A stretch of 64,000 nt of DNA from Limihaloglobus sulfuriphilus. Lineage in GTDB: Bacteria; Planctomycetota; Phycisphaerae; Sedimentisphaerales; Sedimentisphaeraceae. Made by a program: the position numbers and the translations under genes. The DNA lies in NCBI RefSeq assembly GCF_001999965.1, contig NZ_CP019646.1, positions 1,984,001 through 2,048,000 of the forward strand, in the 5' to 3' direction. The number at the start of each line of letters is the position of its first letter. Position 1 is the stretch's first letter. The notes under the pieces are model-generated. The model searched no databases. It saw only the letters and a program-made list of their open reading frames with translations, and was not told the origin of the DNA. Shown one piece after another: positions 1 to 8,128 of the stretch.

Positions 1-992
1 GTATCGGCAGCACCATAGTATATCTTTACCAGAGAGTCTTCTGTCAGTACGCCGCAGTTGAACACCACATTGCCGAAAAAGCCGTTTACCTCGTAATCTT
101 CTTCCGGGGCGAGAATTGGGTCTATGGAGCGGGAAATAATTTTCCACGGCTCATTCTTGTCCAGCAGAACAGCGCCCAGGCAGTAGCGGTCATCTTTTGT
201 CGCTCCGTGGTAAATCTCCAGCCAGCCGCGATCCGTGAGGAAAGGAACCGCGCTGCAGCCAACCCTGCCGTCGTCCCAGTAGCCTTCTCTTGAGGACATC
301 AGATATCTGTGGTTGCCCCAGCAGACTAAATCCGGGGATTCTGAAATCCATACGTCCTTGAATTTATATTCTTCTGATATAGGCCTGTTGAGGGCATAAT
401 ATTTGCCGTTGATCTTTTCGGGGAATATTGCCACGTCCTTATTGTCCGGCGTAAATATAACACCGTGGCGTGTAAAACTCTTCCAGTCTTTGGTTGACGC
501 GAGGCATGTTGTCACACCGCCGATTGTAGAGCAGGCGCTGTAATTTATATACCATGTATCTCCAATCAGTGTTATCCTCGGGTCTTCTATGCCGTACATC
601 TCGTAAACGTTCGAGGCCTGCATCGCGGGTTTTTCATCGATTTCAAAATTTATACCGTCTTTACTCCTGGCGATGCGGAAATGCGAGATAGAAGTAAGAT
701 ACTGCCTTCCGGGGGTCTGTATCCGCCTGCTGTCTGAGAAATCACAGGACGGGTCGTTTTTATTAAAGGCCTTTACAACCAGCTCGCCCGCCTCGTGGTC
801 AAAATACGGGACCTTTATTATCTGCGGGTCATTCGATAAAACGTCTTCAGCAACCCTCAAAAGCAGCAGAACTTCATCGCCAATTCGTATTACACCGGTG
901 TTGAAAACACATACAACTTTAAAATCCGGCCGCGAAGGCTTGACGTCTTGAGGTGTTATTATAGGGTTGGAGGGACAGCGTTTAACTTTCAT
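1..992 (-). CDS. GH130 family glycoside phosphorylase (3' end beyond window)
   Basis: Read on the minus strand, an open frame of about 330 codons begins at the ATG at 990-992 and runs off the left edge, so the C-terminus is missing. The start follows a GGAG about 8 nt upstream. The N-terminus 'KRCPSNPIITPQD', the 'VFNTGV' stretch and 'YGIEDPRIT', with its likely catalytic aspartate, are typical of family GH130, which phosphorolyses beta-mannosides such as mannooligosaccharides. It has no signal peptide, so it should act in the cytoplasm on imported oligosaccharides. It is the last visible gene of the minus-strand glycan operon, 33 bp after the sulfatase. The family is seen directly; the exact substrate is unknown. 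Confidence 0.85.
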   Translation of the reverse strand, partial: MKVKRCPSNPIITPQDVKPSRPDFKVVCVFNTGVIRIGDEVLLLLRVAEDVLSNDPQIIKVPYFDHEAGELVVKAFNKNDPSCDFSDSRRIQTPGRQYLTSISHFRIARSKDGINFEIDEKPAMQASNVYEMYGIEDPRITLIGDTWYINYSACSTIGGVTTCLASTKDWKSFTRHGVIFTPDNKDVAIFPEKINGKYYALNRPISEEYKFKDVWISESPDLVCWGNHRYLMSSREGYWDDGRVGCSAVPFLTDRGWLEIYHGATKDDRYCLGAVLLDKNEPWKIISRSIDPILAPEEDYEVNGFFGNVVFNCGVLTEDSLVKIYYGAAD

Positions 993-1025
993 AGGTTCTC
1001 CGGTAAATTATAAATCTAAGAATTA

Positions 1026-2402
1026 TCAATCCATTAAATGCAGATCAGGGTCATCTATCTTCTGCATATATTCACGCATTAGGCTGTTTAAAGCCTCTCT
1101 ATGTTTGATTACCTGCGACTCTGAAACGTCAATGAGGTTATGCCGCTCCGAGGGATCCTCGACAAGATAGTAAAGCTCATCAGGAACAGTTTTCCGCATG
1201 TCGCGAACAAGTTTCCATTGCGGCGTACGCATCATTCTCAGGCTCGCTCCGGTCTGGTTCCAGTCCCAGAAGCGGTACTGGGCAAAAAGCTGCTCGTCCC
1301 ATCGGTTCTGTGAGCCGTCAAACAGGCCGGAAAAATCCCTGCCGCGTATGCCGTACTGCTCAAAACCGTCTAAACCCGCCGCACGGCAGAGGGTGGGAAA
1401 CCAGTCCATGCTTGAAACAACATGTTTTAGATTAGAACCGGCTTTTGTCCTACCCGGCCAGCGGACTATCGCCGGCAGCCGCAGCGAGTTATCGTAGATA
1501 TTCGGGCGGTAGCCGTCATGGTTATTCGTCAAAATCCACCAGCCGTTGCCCTTGTGCCAGATTCCGTTATGGCCGAGATTGTAGCCGTTATCCGAGGTGT
1601 AAACTATTATCGTATTGTCACTTAAACCCTCTGAATCGAGCTTGTCGAGCAGTCTGCCTACATTACGGTCGATGCTGTGAACCGCCGCGAGATATTCCCG
1701 AAGCATCCGCTTGACTCTGGGGATATTCAGATTCGGATAGTCTGCGTGCGGCACAACAGGGTCCAGATCTTTGAACAGATCCCAGTCCTGCGGCGACAGC
1801 GGATGCCATGTCCTGTCACCGTCTTCGGTTGTAACTCCCTGGTTGGCGTGCGGCGCCCAGTAATGCAGAGACACGAGAAACGGCTCTGACTTGTTTCTGT
1901 CAACAAAATCCAAAGCATAATCAGTGATGATATCCGGAGTATAGCCCTCAACCTTCTGGTCGCGGCCGTCGATTTCGACAACCGGATCTTTTGAGATGCC
2001 GGCACCGCCGCGCCAGCCTTTAAACTCATCGTAGCCGTGACGTGTCGGGTGATGCTCGTCGATCTCCCCGACATGCCACTTACCGAAAAGCCCTGTGGTA
2101 TAACCTGACTGGTTCAGCAGCCGCGGCCAAGTCATAAAATCTGTGCTCAGACCTATTTGGGGATCCTTGCCCAGAAAATCTGTTATACCCGTCTCGGTAC
2201 TGTACCTGGACGTGAGCAGGCACGCCCTGGCAGGGCTGCATACAGGCGACATGGCAAAATAATTGTCCATGACACACCCCGTATCAGCAAGCCGGTCAAG
2301 ATTGGGCGTTTTCGCGTCGGGATTGCTGCCGCGGCCGAACGCCCACGGGCCGTGGTCGTCACTCATTATAAAGATAATATTTGGTCTTTTGTTCTCAGTC
2401 AT
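1026..2402 (-). CDS. Sulfatase (type I, formylglycine-dependent)
   Basis: A 458-residue sulfatase that removes sulfate esters, presumably from a sulfated glycan. The N-terminal 'PNIIFIMSDDHG' supplies metal-binding aspartates D15/D16. 'CSPAR' at residues 55-59 is the motif whose Cys is converted to formylglycine, 'GKWHVGE' follows near residue 108, and 'TSDNGYNLGHNG' carries the late metal and catalytic residues. Length is normal. There is no signal peptide, although many family members are exported, so desulfation may occur in the cytoplasm or export is by another route. The start lies 4 bp after the upstream gene's stop with no clear RBS, suggesting translational coupling in the operon. Confidence 0.92.
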   Translation of the reverse strand: MTENKRPNIIFIMSDDHGPWAFGRGSNPDAKTPNLDRLADTGCVMDNYFAMSPVCSPARACLLTSRYSTETGITDFLGKDPQIGLSTDFMTWPRLLNQSGYTTGLFGKWHVGEIDEHHPTRHGYDEFKGWRGGAGISKDPVVEIDGRDQKVEGYTPDIITDYALDFVDRNKSEPFLVSLHYWAPHANQGVTTEDGDRTWHPLSPQDWDLFKDLDPVVPHADYPNLNIPRVKRMLREYLAAVHSIDRNVGRLLDKLDSEGLSDNTIIVYTSDNGYNLGHNGIWHKGNGWWILTNNHDGYRPNIYDNSLRLPAIVRWPGRTKAGSNLKHVVSSMDWFPTLCRAAGLDGFEQYGIRGRDFSGLFDGSQNRWDEQLFAQYRFWDWNQTGASLRMMRTPQWKLVRDMRKTVPDELYYLVEDPSERHNLIDVSESQVIKHREALNSLMREYMQKIDDPDLHLMD

Positions 2403-2406
2403 ATTG

Positions 2407-3720
2407 TTAATATACTAAATCTCTGAAGTTTTCAACTCTGTGAAAGGTTGCGATATTGCCGTTATGGGGATCTTTGGCTTCAATGTCACCCGAACGGCTC
2501 ATAATTAGCAGGTCGTCGTCTTTGATTACCATCTGCACATAATGCCTTGACGCCTGCTCTGCCGGGCCGATAGAGACAACTCCGGCAAAACACCAGTCAA
2601 CCATGTTCTTTGAGAAATGCAGCACCAGCCTGCGTCTCTCATTGTCTGATATCGCAAACCGCTCATCAGGCAGCAGTTCGGCTCTTGTCATACTGTCGGT
2701 TGACTGGGTATTAGCCAGCCAGTAAAGTTTGGTTTTTTCATCATAGACAACGCTGAATTTCATCTGTCCGCCGGGGAATGGCAGATAGAGGTGTTTTTTG
2801 CCCGAAGGTGCTTTCTGGAACATCGTTTTAATTGTGCCGTCATCCTGTTCTACAGCCTTTATCATACAGGCCATGTTTGTTATACCGGTGTTTGCACGCA
2901 TGAAAATATGGAATGTTTTGCCCTCCGGGTCATACCAGAAGTGCTTGGGATCCGTAATCTGAACGACATTGGCCTCAAGCCAGCCGGCGGGCCAAAATGC
3001 CCTCCTGGGAGCAAGCCTGTCTCCTTCGGGATAAAAACCCGAATAAAAGGGAATCCCGAACCAGTCAAGCTCCTTGTCGTTTACTTCATCACAGAAAGTC
3101 ATTTCAGATGCAAAGGTCCAGTTCTCTTTTTTTGTGAGGTCCTTGTTTACATCACCTCTCATAAGAACGGGGGCGATCTCACTTGGCCACCATCCCTTGC
3201 ATTCAAACCTTGTTCTTCTTTCCTTGACAATATAAACAAAATTATCTTTGTACCAGACATTTGTCGAAGAGCCGTGCCATACCTGATCTTCTGAAAGCTC
3301 TGATACTTCTGACCAGGTGCTGCCCCAGTCATCAGACGATATAATCCGCAAATCATTCAAATGGCCGAGTATATACAGCCTCTCGCCTGCGACAAACGGC
3401 GTGGCATGAATTATCGGATAGTTAGTTCTGTACTGCCATGTCTTACCGTCATCGTCTGACGTATATACTCTGCCGTTTCCAGAGCCTTTGCGAACAGGAA
3501 CATCGTTGGCGCCTTTGCCCCCGAGACTGAATGCGCCGATAATACGCCCGTTTGGACAGACAGCCACACCCGGATCGTATATATATACATTCTGCGGGTC
3601 CTCGGTTTTGTATAAGACCTTGAAATCATCGGCCAGCGGTTCTATCTTGCAGTTCTGCCCGCCGCATGCGATATTAAGCAGGGGCAGAAGAACCAATAAT
3701 ATAACATTAAATATCTTCAT
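2407..3720 (-). CDS. Secreted sialidase-like (BNR/Asp-box) protein
   Basis: A 437-residue protein with an N-terminal hydrophobic signal segment (residues 1-18, followed by a Cys in a poor lipobox). Two Asp boxes are visible, 'SDDDGKTW' (88-95) and 'SDDWGSTW' (129-136), the hallmark of six-bladed sialidase-fold propellers. It is a close tandem paralog of the next gene upstream (3751-5070), with nearly identical blocks such as 'DEKTKLYWLANTQ' and 'RHYVQMVIKDDDLLIMSR'. The C-terminus 'HNGNIATFHRVENFRDL' also resembles the two larger LamG proteins of the operon. The fold is clear. Sialic acid specificity is not, and another exo-glycosidase activity is equally possible. Confidence 0.75.
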   Translation of the reverse strand: MKIFNVILLVLLPLLNIACGGQNCKIEPLADDFKVLYKTEDPQNVYIYDPGVAVCPNGRIIGAFSLGGKGANDVPVRKGSGNGRVYTSDDDGKTWQYRTNYPIIHATPFVAGERLYILGHLNDLRIISSDDWGSTWSEVSELSEDQVWHGSSTNVWYKDNFVYIVKERRTRFECKGWWPSEIAPVLMRGDVNKDLTKKENWTFASEMTFCDEVNDKELDWFGIPFYSGFYPEGDRLAPRRAFWPAGWLEANVVQITDPKHFWYDPEGKTFHIFMRANTGITNMACMIKAVEQDDGTIKTMFQKAPSGKKHLYLPFPGGQMKFSVVYDEKTKLYWLANTQSTDSMTRAELLPDERFAISDNERRRLVLHFSKNMVDWCFAGVVSIGPAEQASRHYVQMVIKDDDLLIMSRSGDIEAKDPHNGNIATFHRVENFRDLVY

Positions 3721-3750
3721 AATATATCAATTCCTTGTAGGTTACTGTTT

Positions 3751-5070
3751 TTAATAGACAAGATCCCTGAAATTCTCAACCTTGTGGAAAGTGGCGATAT
3801 TGCCGTTATGGGCATCTTTGGCCTCTTTGTCTCCTGAGCGGCTCATAATCAGCAGGTCGTCGCCCTTAATAACCATCTGGGCATAGTGCCTTGAGGCGTA
3901 TTCTTCGGGCCCGATAGAAACAACACCGGCAAAACACCAGTCAACCATGTTCTTCGAGAAGTGCAGAACCAGTCTGCGCCGCTCGTTGTCTGATAGGGCG
4001 TACCTGTCATCAGGCAGCAGCTCAGGGCGTGTCATACTGTCGGTTGCCTGTGTATTGAGCAGCCAGTAGAGCTTGGTCTGTTCATCATAAACAACAGAGA
4101 ATTTCATCTGTCCGCCGGGGAACGGCATAAACAAATGCGTCTTGCCCGAAGGCGCCTTCTCCAGCATGGTCTTTATCGTGCCGTCTTTCTGCTCTACCGC
4201 CTTTATCATGCAGCCGATATTTGTCAGCCCTGTGTGGGCTCTCATAAAGATATGGAAGGTTTTGCCCTCAGGGTCATACCAGAAGTGCTTGGGATCCTTT
4301 ATCTGGACAACATTGGCCTCAAGCCAGCCCATGGGGTTAAAACTGGTTCTGCCCCTGACGTTCCTTTTGCCGTCCGGGTAATAGCCCTCATAAAACGGCA
4401 CACCGAACCAGTCAAGCTCTTTATCGTTAACAACATCGTGAAAGGCCATCTCAGAAGAAAATGTCCAGTTCTCTCTTTTGGTAAGGTCTTTGTTGACATC
4501 ACCCCTCATCAGGACAGGCGCAAGCTCTGCCACCTTCCAGCCTCGCGTCATATCTCCGCCCATCCTGCGTTCCATTACCAGGTAAACATATTTATCCTTG
4601 TACCAGACATTGGTAGCCGAGCCGTGCCAGGTCTGCCCCTTGGTAAGGTCGGTTACCTCTGACCATGTATCACCCCAGTCGTCCGAAGATATCACCTTTA
4701 AATCAGACTTATGCCCGAGGATATAGAGTTTATCTCCGGCGACAAACGGCCTGAAATGCCACATCGGGAAAGTCCAGCGGTAATCCCAGGTTTCTCCGTC
4801 GTCATCAGAAGTATAGATATACGCATTTCCGTCGCCCTTTGGAGGCTTAACGGTGCCGGCTTTTGAACCGCCGAGGCTGAAACAGCCGATAATACGCCCG
4901 TTGGGGCAGACTGCCACCGCGGGGTCATAGATGTAAATATTTTTAGGATCCGCTGTCCTGTATAGAACCTTGCAGTCATCTGCGAGGGGCTTTATTTTAC
5001 ATTGCTCCGAATATGCATTGAAAACATATAATAGCAATACGGCTGTGATCAGGATTCTGGTTAATTTCAT
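3751..5070 (-). CDS. Secreted sialidase-like (BNR/Asp-box) protein, tandem paralog
   Basis: A 439-residue protein with a signal peptide ('LITAVLLLYVFNAYS'), preceded by a GGAG about 8 nt before the ATG. Asp boxes 'SDDDGETW' and 'SDDWGDTW' mark a sialidase-fold propeller. It is colinear over its full length with the gene at 2407-3720, differing mainly in a short N-terminal loop and around residues 165-175 and 220-230, so the two arose by tandem duplication. It lies 30 bp upstream of that copy and 54 bp downstream of the aldolase gene, in the same minus-strand operon. Both copies keep the same core, so divergence in substrate is plausible but not shown. Confidence 0.75.
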   Translation of the reverse strand: MKLTRILITAVLLLYVFNAYSEQCKIKPLADDCKVLYRTADPKNIYIYDPAVAVCPNGRIIGCFSLGGSKAGTVKPPKGDGNAYIYTSDDDGETWDYRWTFPMWHFRPFVAGDKLYILGHKSDLKVISSDDWGDTWSEVTDLTKGQTWHGSATNVWYKDKYVYLVMERRMGGDMTRGWKVAELAPVLMRGDVNKDLTKRENWTFSSEMAFHDVVNDKELDWFGVPFYEGYYPDGKRNVRGRTSFNPMGWLEANVVQIKDPKHFWYDPEGKTFHIFMRAHTGLTNIGCMIKAVEQKDGTIKTMLEKAPSGKTHLFMPFPGGQMKFSVVYDEQTKLYWLLNTQATDSMTRPELLPDDRYALSDNERRRLVLHFSKNMVDWCFAGVVSIGPEEYASRHYAQMVIKGDDLLIMSRSGDKEAKDAHNGNIATFHKVENFRDLVY

Positions 5071-5124
5071 TGCTAAGCTCCAGTCTAAAGGGTTAAAATT
5101 ATTTAAACGGGTTTTGCCATGTTT

Positions 5125-6060
5125 TTATTTCTGAGCCATGGCTAAAACACGCAGCTTTTTGAAATCTGACATTACAGCAGATAGTATTTTGATATGCTCT
5201 TGCGTTACAGCAGGCACTTTCAATCTGCAAAGAGGCTTCATATGGACACCGCGAAGATTCAGGAAGGCCTTGCTGTTAGCAGGATAATTCTGATCACATG
5301 TATCAAAACGCCGTTCAAAATCTGCAAGGTTTCGCTGTATTTCCTCGGCCATCTCCGGTTCTTGCTCGAAATTTGCGCAAAGCCAACTGTAGAGTTCCGG
5401 CACAAAATTTGCCCCGGTGCCGCAGTAGCCGTTTGCCCCAAGCCTCAAGGCCTCAAGCAGACTCGGCGAATGGGCTGTGAAAACTTTCGGCCCGCCGGAG
5501 GCGGTTATCTCGATCTTTTCACGCAGACTTTTAAGCGAACAGGATGTATCCTTATGAAAGACAAAACGCCCCGAAGAGGCCATCCATTTGAATTCATCGG
5601 TTGATATAAGCCGGTGCCAGGGTGTCGGCAGCTCATAGGTACCCAGAGGTATATCACCGGTATTATCGAGGATACGCTCAAACCTGCTTATCCATGTATC
5701 TGAGGAATCATGTTCAAGCGAAAACTGGTTTGCCGCCAGTATTACGGCATCAACACCGGCATCATAGATACTCTTTACAAGATCAATCTGCCTTGAAATA
5801 TCATCGAAAAGAATCGCCCCGCCTGCCACAGGAACCCTGCCGTTTACGCGGCTTATGGTAAAATCAATTATATCAAGCATCTCGTCGGCAGTGAGCTTCT
5901 CAACCTCACTTGAGCCGCAGCAGGCAAACAGGCCGGAAATTCCGTGCTCAATATAAAACTCAATCAGACTCTCATACGCCTTGTAATTTATAGTTAGATC
6001 ATCATTAAAAGGCGTCAGCATTACCGGCCATACTCCATCTGGTATGTCTTTTTTATTCAT
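5125..6060 (-). CDS. DHDPS / N-acetylneuraminate lyase family aldolase
   Basis: A 311-residue (beta/alpha)8 class I aldolase of the dihydrodipicolinate synthase superfamily. The Schiff-base lysine is K170 in 'FHKDTS' and the proton-relay tyrosine is Y142 in 'TYELP'. The usual 'GTTGE' substrate loop is replaced by 'CGSSEVE' (residues 48-54), so the substrate probably differs from pyruvate/aspartate semialdehyde. In an operon with sialidase-like enzymes, a sulfatase and GH130, a role in cleaving a released keto-acid sugar such as sialic acid or a 2-keto-3-deoxy sugar is inferred. It has no signal peptide, so it acts in the cytoplasm. The ATG follows an AGAG about 8 nt upstream. Confidence 0.85.
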   Translation of the reverse strand: MNKKDIPDGVWPVMLTPFNDDLTINYKAYESLIEFYIEHGISGLFACCGSSEVEKLTADEMLDIIDFTISRVNGRVPVAGGAILFDDISRQIDLVKSIYDAGVDAVILAANQFSLEHDSSDTWISRFERILDNTGDIPLGTYELPTPWHRLISTDEFKWMASSGRFVFHKDTSCSLKSLREKIEITASGGPKVFTAHSPSLLEALRLGANGYCGTGANFVPELYSWLCANFEQEPEMAEEIQRNLADFERRFDTCDQNYPANSKAFLNLRGVHMKPLCRLKVPAVTQEHIKILSAVMSDFKKLRVLAMAQK

Positions 6061-6085
6061 TAGTTCTCTTATCTAAAAATTAAAT

Positions 6086-8095
6086 TTAATTCTCTGCCGC
6101 ACAGCCGTCCGCATAAGGGATGGTACATGTGAGCCACTGCTGAGCAAGCTGCTCAAAATCTTCTACGTTTACTTCACAATCCCTGTTGAAATCAGCTTTC
6201 AGGTATCCCCAGCTTCCGCAGGGAACGACAAAATCAATATAATTTTCTAACCTGTGAAAAGTGATTTTATTCGAATCGTGATAATTGGCCGCACCGTCAT
6301 AAGCGGTTCGGCTGATAAAAATTATATCCTCACCGTCAAACTGCCAGTCAACATACTGAAAACCGGTATTAAGCATAGAATCATACCAGCTCATCGGCGA
6401 ATTGTCCTGAATAACCGTTCGTACAACCTGCCAGTTAATCGTATCATCGGAGGCCGCAAGAGATAGGGTATTTCTTTGTGCCGGCCGTGACGGGTCTGTG
6501 TTGTTGTTAACCAAACTCAGGTACTTGCCGCTAACAGGGTCTCTGCGTATATTGAACTTGTTCCTGCCGCCGGGCATATCAATAAAACCTGTCGCAGGTG
6601 AAAAACTTAAAGTGGCATTATCCCCGCTCAACGGCAATATGGCACCAATATCGGCCAGAGGGTCTGAGTGCACCCTTGTAAGTGCTATAATGCTCCCATC
6701 CGGCTGCTGTACCGCATTTCCCTCAAGCCAGCTGGGATTGCTTGTGCCCCAGTCAGAGGCCCATGCAGGATCAAATGAAACCGCGTTAGTTATTGTCCAG
6801 CTTGAGACATCCAACAGGTCATCTTCGAGATCGGCAGAGATCATAACCGCAGCAAACGAAATCGCCCACCTTGCCGATTTATCCTTGCGGTGGAAGACAC
6901 GATAGATCCGCCCGTCTGCGAATAACACCGGCATCGAGATGCCTTCATAAGCCATGTTAGACGTACTGCCCGCACTGAAAAGCCTACCCGTCGTACTGTC
7001 CAGAGGGCTTGTCCATGTTGCCCCGTAGTTTAGACTCTTTGCAATAGTTATATAACTGCCGCCGGTTCCCAGCAGATACAGGGCACCGTTGTGCTCAAAC
7101 AGATTTGCACCGACAACACCGGGGCAGCTGCCGCGTACCCACCACGTTTTGCCGTTATCGTATGAAATCTTCACCATTGTCGTACCGACAGCCGGATTGT
7201 TAGGTCCAAAATAGCTGTATGAGGCGACAATTGCCCCGTTGTCAAAACGGTAAATAGATGGAGAGCTTAGAAACGGCCCTTCTGCGTCGCCCTCATCAGA
7301 GACAACGCTTGTCCACAAATCCGTCTGCTCTGCCGGATTACCGCTGGTATAGTGCTCAATTATACGATCTTCGCTCAGTGCCTTATTATAAACCGCCGCC
7401 TCGTCAAGCCAGCCGCGGTAAGCCAGTGATTCATCCGGCGCACGGCCGATCTGGTCACGCTGGCTTGGAGTGCCGTAAACATAAACATCACTGGCAAAAT
7501 TCATCGCCTGTGTCGCGGCAAGGCTGCCGTTTATGTATATTTTAATATTATCAGAGGCGTAATTGAATATACATACTATATGAGCCCACTGATTAACACT
7601 CGCCAGAGAAGCAGTTGCTCCGGTGTAGATGTCACCCGGATAAATGCTGCGTCCGTTGGCTTTAATCTGGCTGACACCGTCCGCGGAAGAGAGGTTTATA
7701 TCTACCCCCGCCGTTGCACCAGTTATACGGGTAGAGAAAATACGCTGCGTAGAACCCACCGGTACAATGCTGTTTTTTATCCAGGCCTCAAATGTAACCG
7801 CCGAAGAGCCGTCAATCAGCGGCCCTAACTGATTACCAAGGTCAATGCCGGCGAGGTTGCCGTTAAACCAGCAGGCATTGCCCCCGATACCGGCCTCTAC
7901 CGGCATGGCATCGCCCTGATATGCCGCTGATATATTGCCTGTTTCATCTTCAGCGGGCATTGTGTCGCCGTAAAGATATTCGTTGAATCTCCACCAGCAA
8001 ACTGGCTCATCGCTGAGTATCTCCTGCCCGTAATCTGCATATGCACATGTAATGACGCTTAATACCAGAAGCCATATAGATGTATTTAGTTTCAT
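6086..8095 (-). CDS. Secreted LamG + sialidase-like + dockerin-like protein
   Basis: A 669-residue secreted protein. Residues 1-20 form a signal peptide. About 25-255 form a LamG/concanavalin-like domain ('AVTFEAWIKNS', 'YRGWLDEAAVYNKALSEDRI'). About 260-620 form a sialidase-like propeller with Asp box 'SYDNGKTW' and a degenerate second box. About 628-669 carry a Ca-binding dockerin-like tail ('ADFNRDCEVNVEDF') typical of Phycisphaerae extracellular proteins. The end of the propeller, 'HDSNKITFHRLENYIDF', matches the ends of the smaller paralogs downstream. It lies 33 bp after its larger paralog and 25 bp before the aldolase gene. The domain calls are firm; the enzymatic substrate is unknown. 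Confidence 0.75.
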   Translation of the reverse strand: MKLNTSIWLLVLSVITCAYADYGQEILSDEPVCWWRFNEYLYGDTMPAEDETGNISAAYQGDAMPVEAGIGGNACWFNGNLAGIDLGNQLGPLIDGSSAVTFEAWIKNSIVPVGSTQRIFSTRITGATAGVDINLSSADGVSQIKANGRSIYPGDIYTGATASLASVNQWAHIVCIFNYASDNIKIYINGSLAATQAMNFASDVYVYGTPSQRDQIGRAPDESLAYRGWLDEAAVYNKALSEDRIIEHYTSGNPAEQTDLWTSVVSDEGDAEGPFLSSPSIYRFDNGAIVASYSYFGPNNPAVGTTMVKISYDNGKTWWVRGSCPGVVGANLFEHNGALYLLGTGGSYITIAKSLNYGATWTSPLDSTTGRLFSAGSTSNMAYEGISMPVLFADGRIYRVFHRKDKSARWAISFAAVMISADLEDDLLDVSSWTITNAVSFDPAWASDWGTSNPSWLEGNAVQQPDGSIIALTRVHSDPLADIGAILPLSGDNATLSFSPATGFIDMPGGRNKFNIRRDPVSGKYLSLVNNNTDPSRPAQRNTLSLAASDDTINWQVVRTVIQDNSPMSWYDSMLNTGFQYVDWQFDGEDIIFISRTAYDGAANYHDSNKITFHRLENYIDFVVPCGSWGYLKADFNRDCEVNVEDFEQLAQQWLTCTIPYADGCAAEN

Positions 8096-8128
8096 ATAAA
8101 TAATTGCCTCTTTATAAATACTTCGAAT

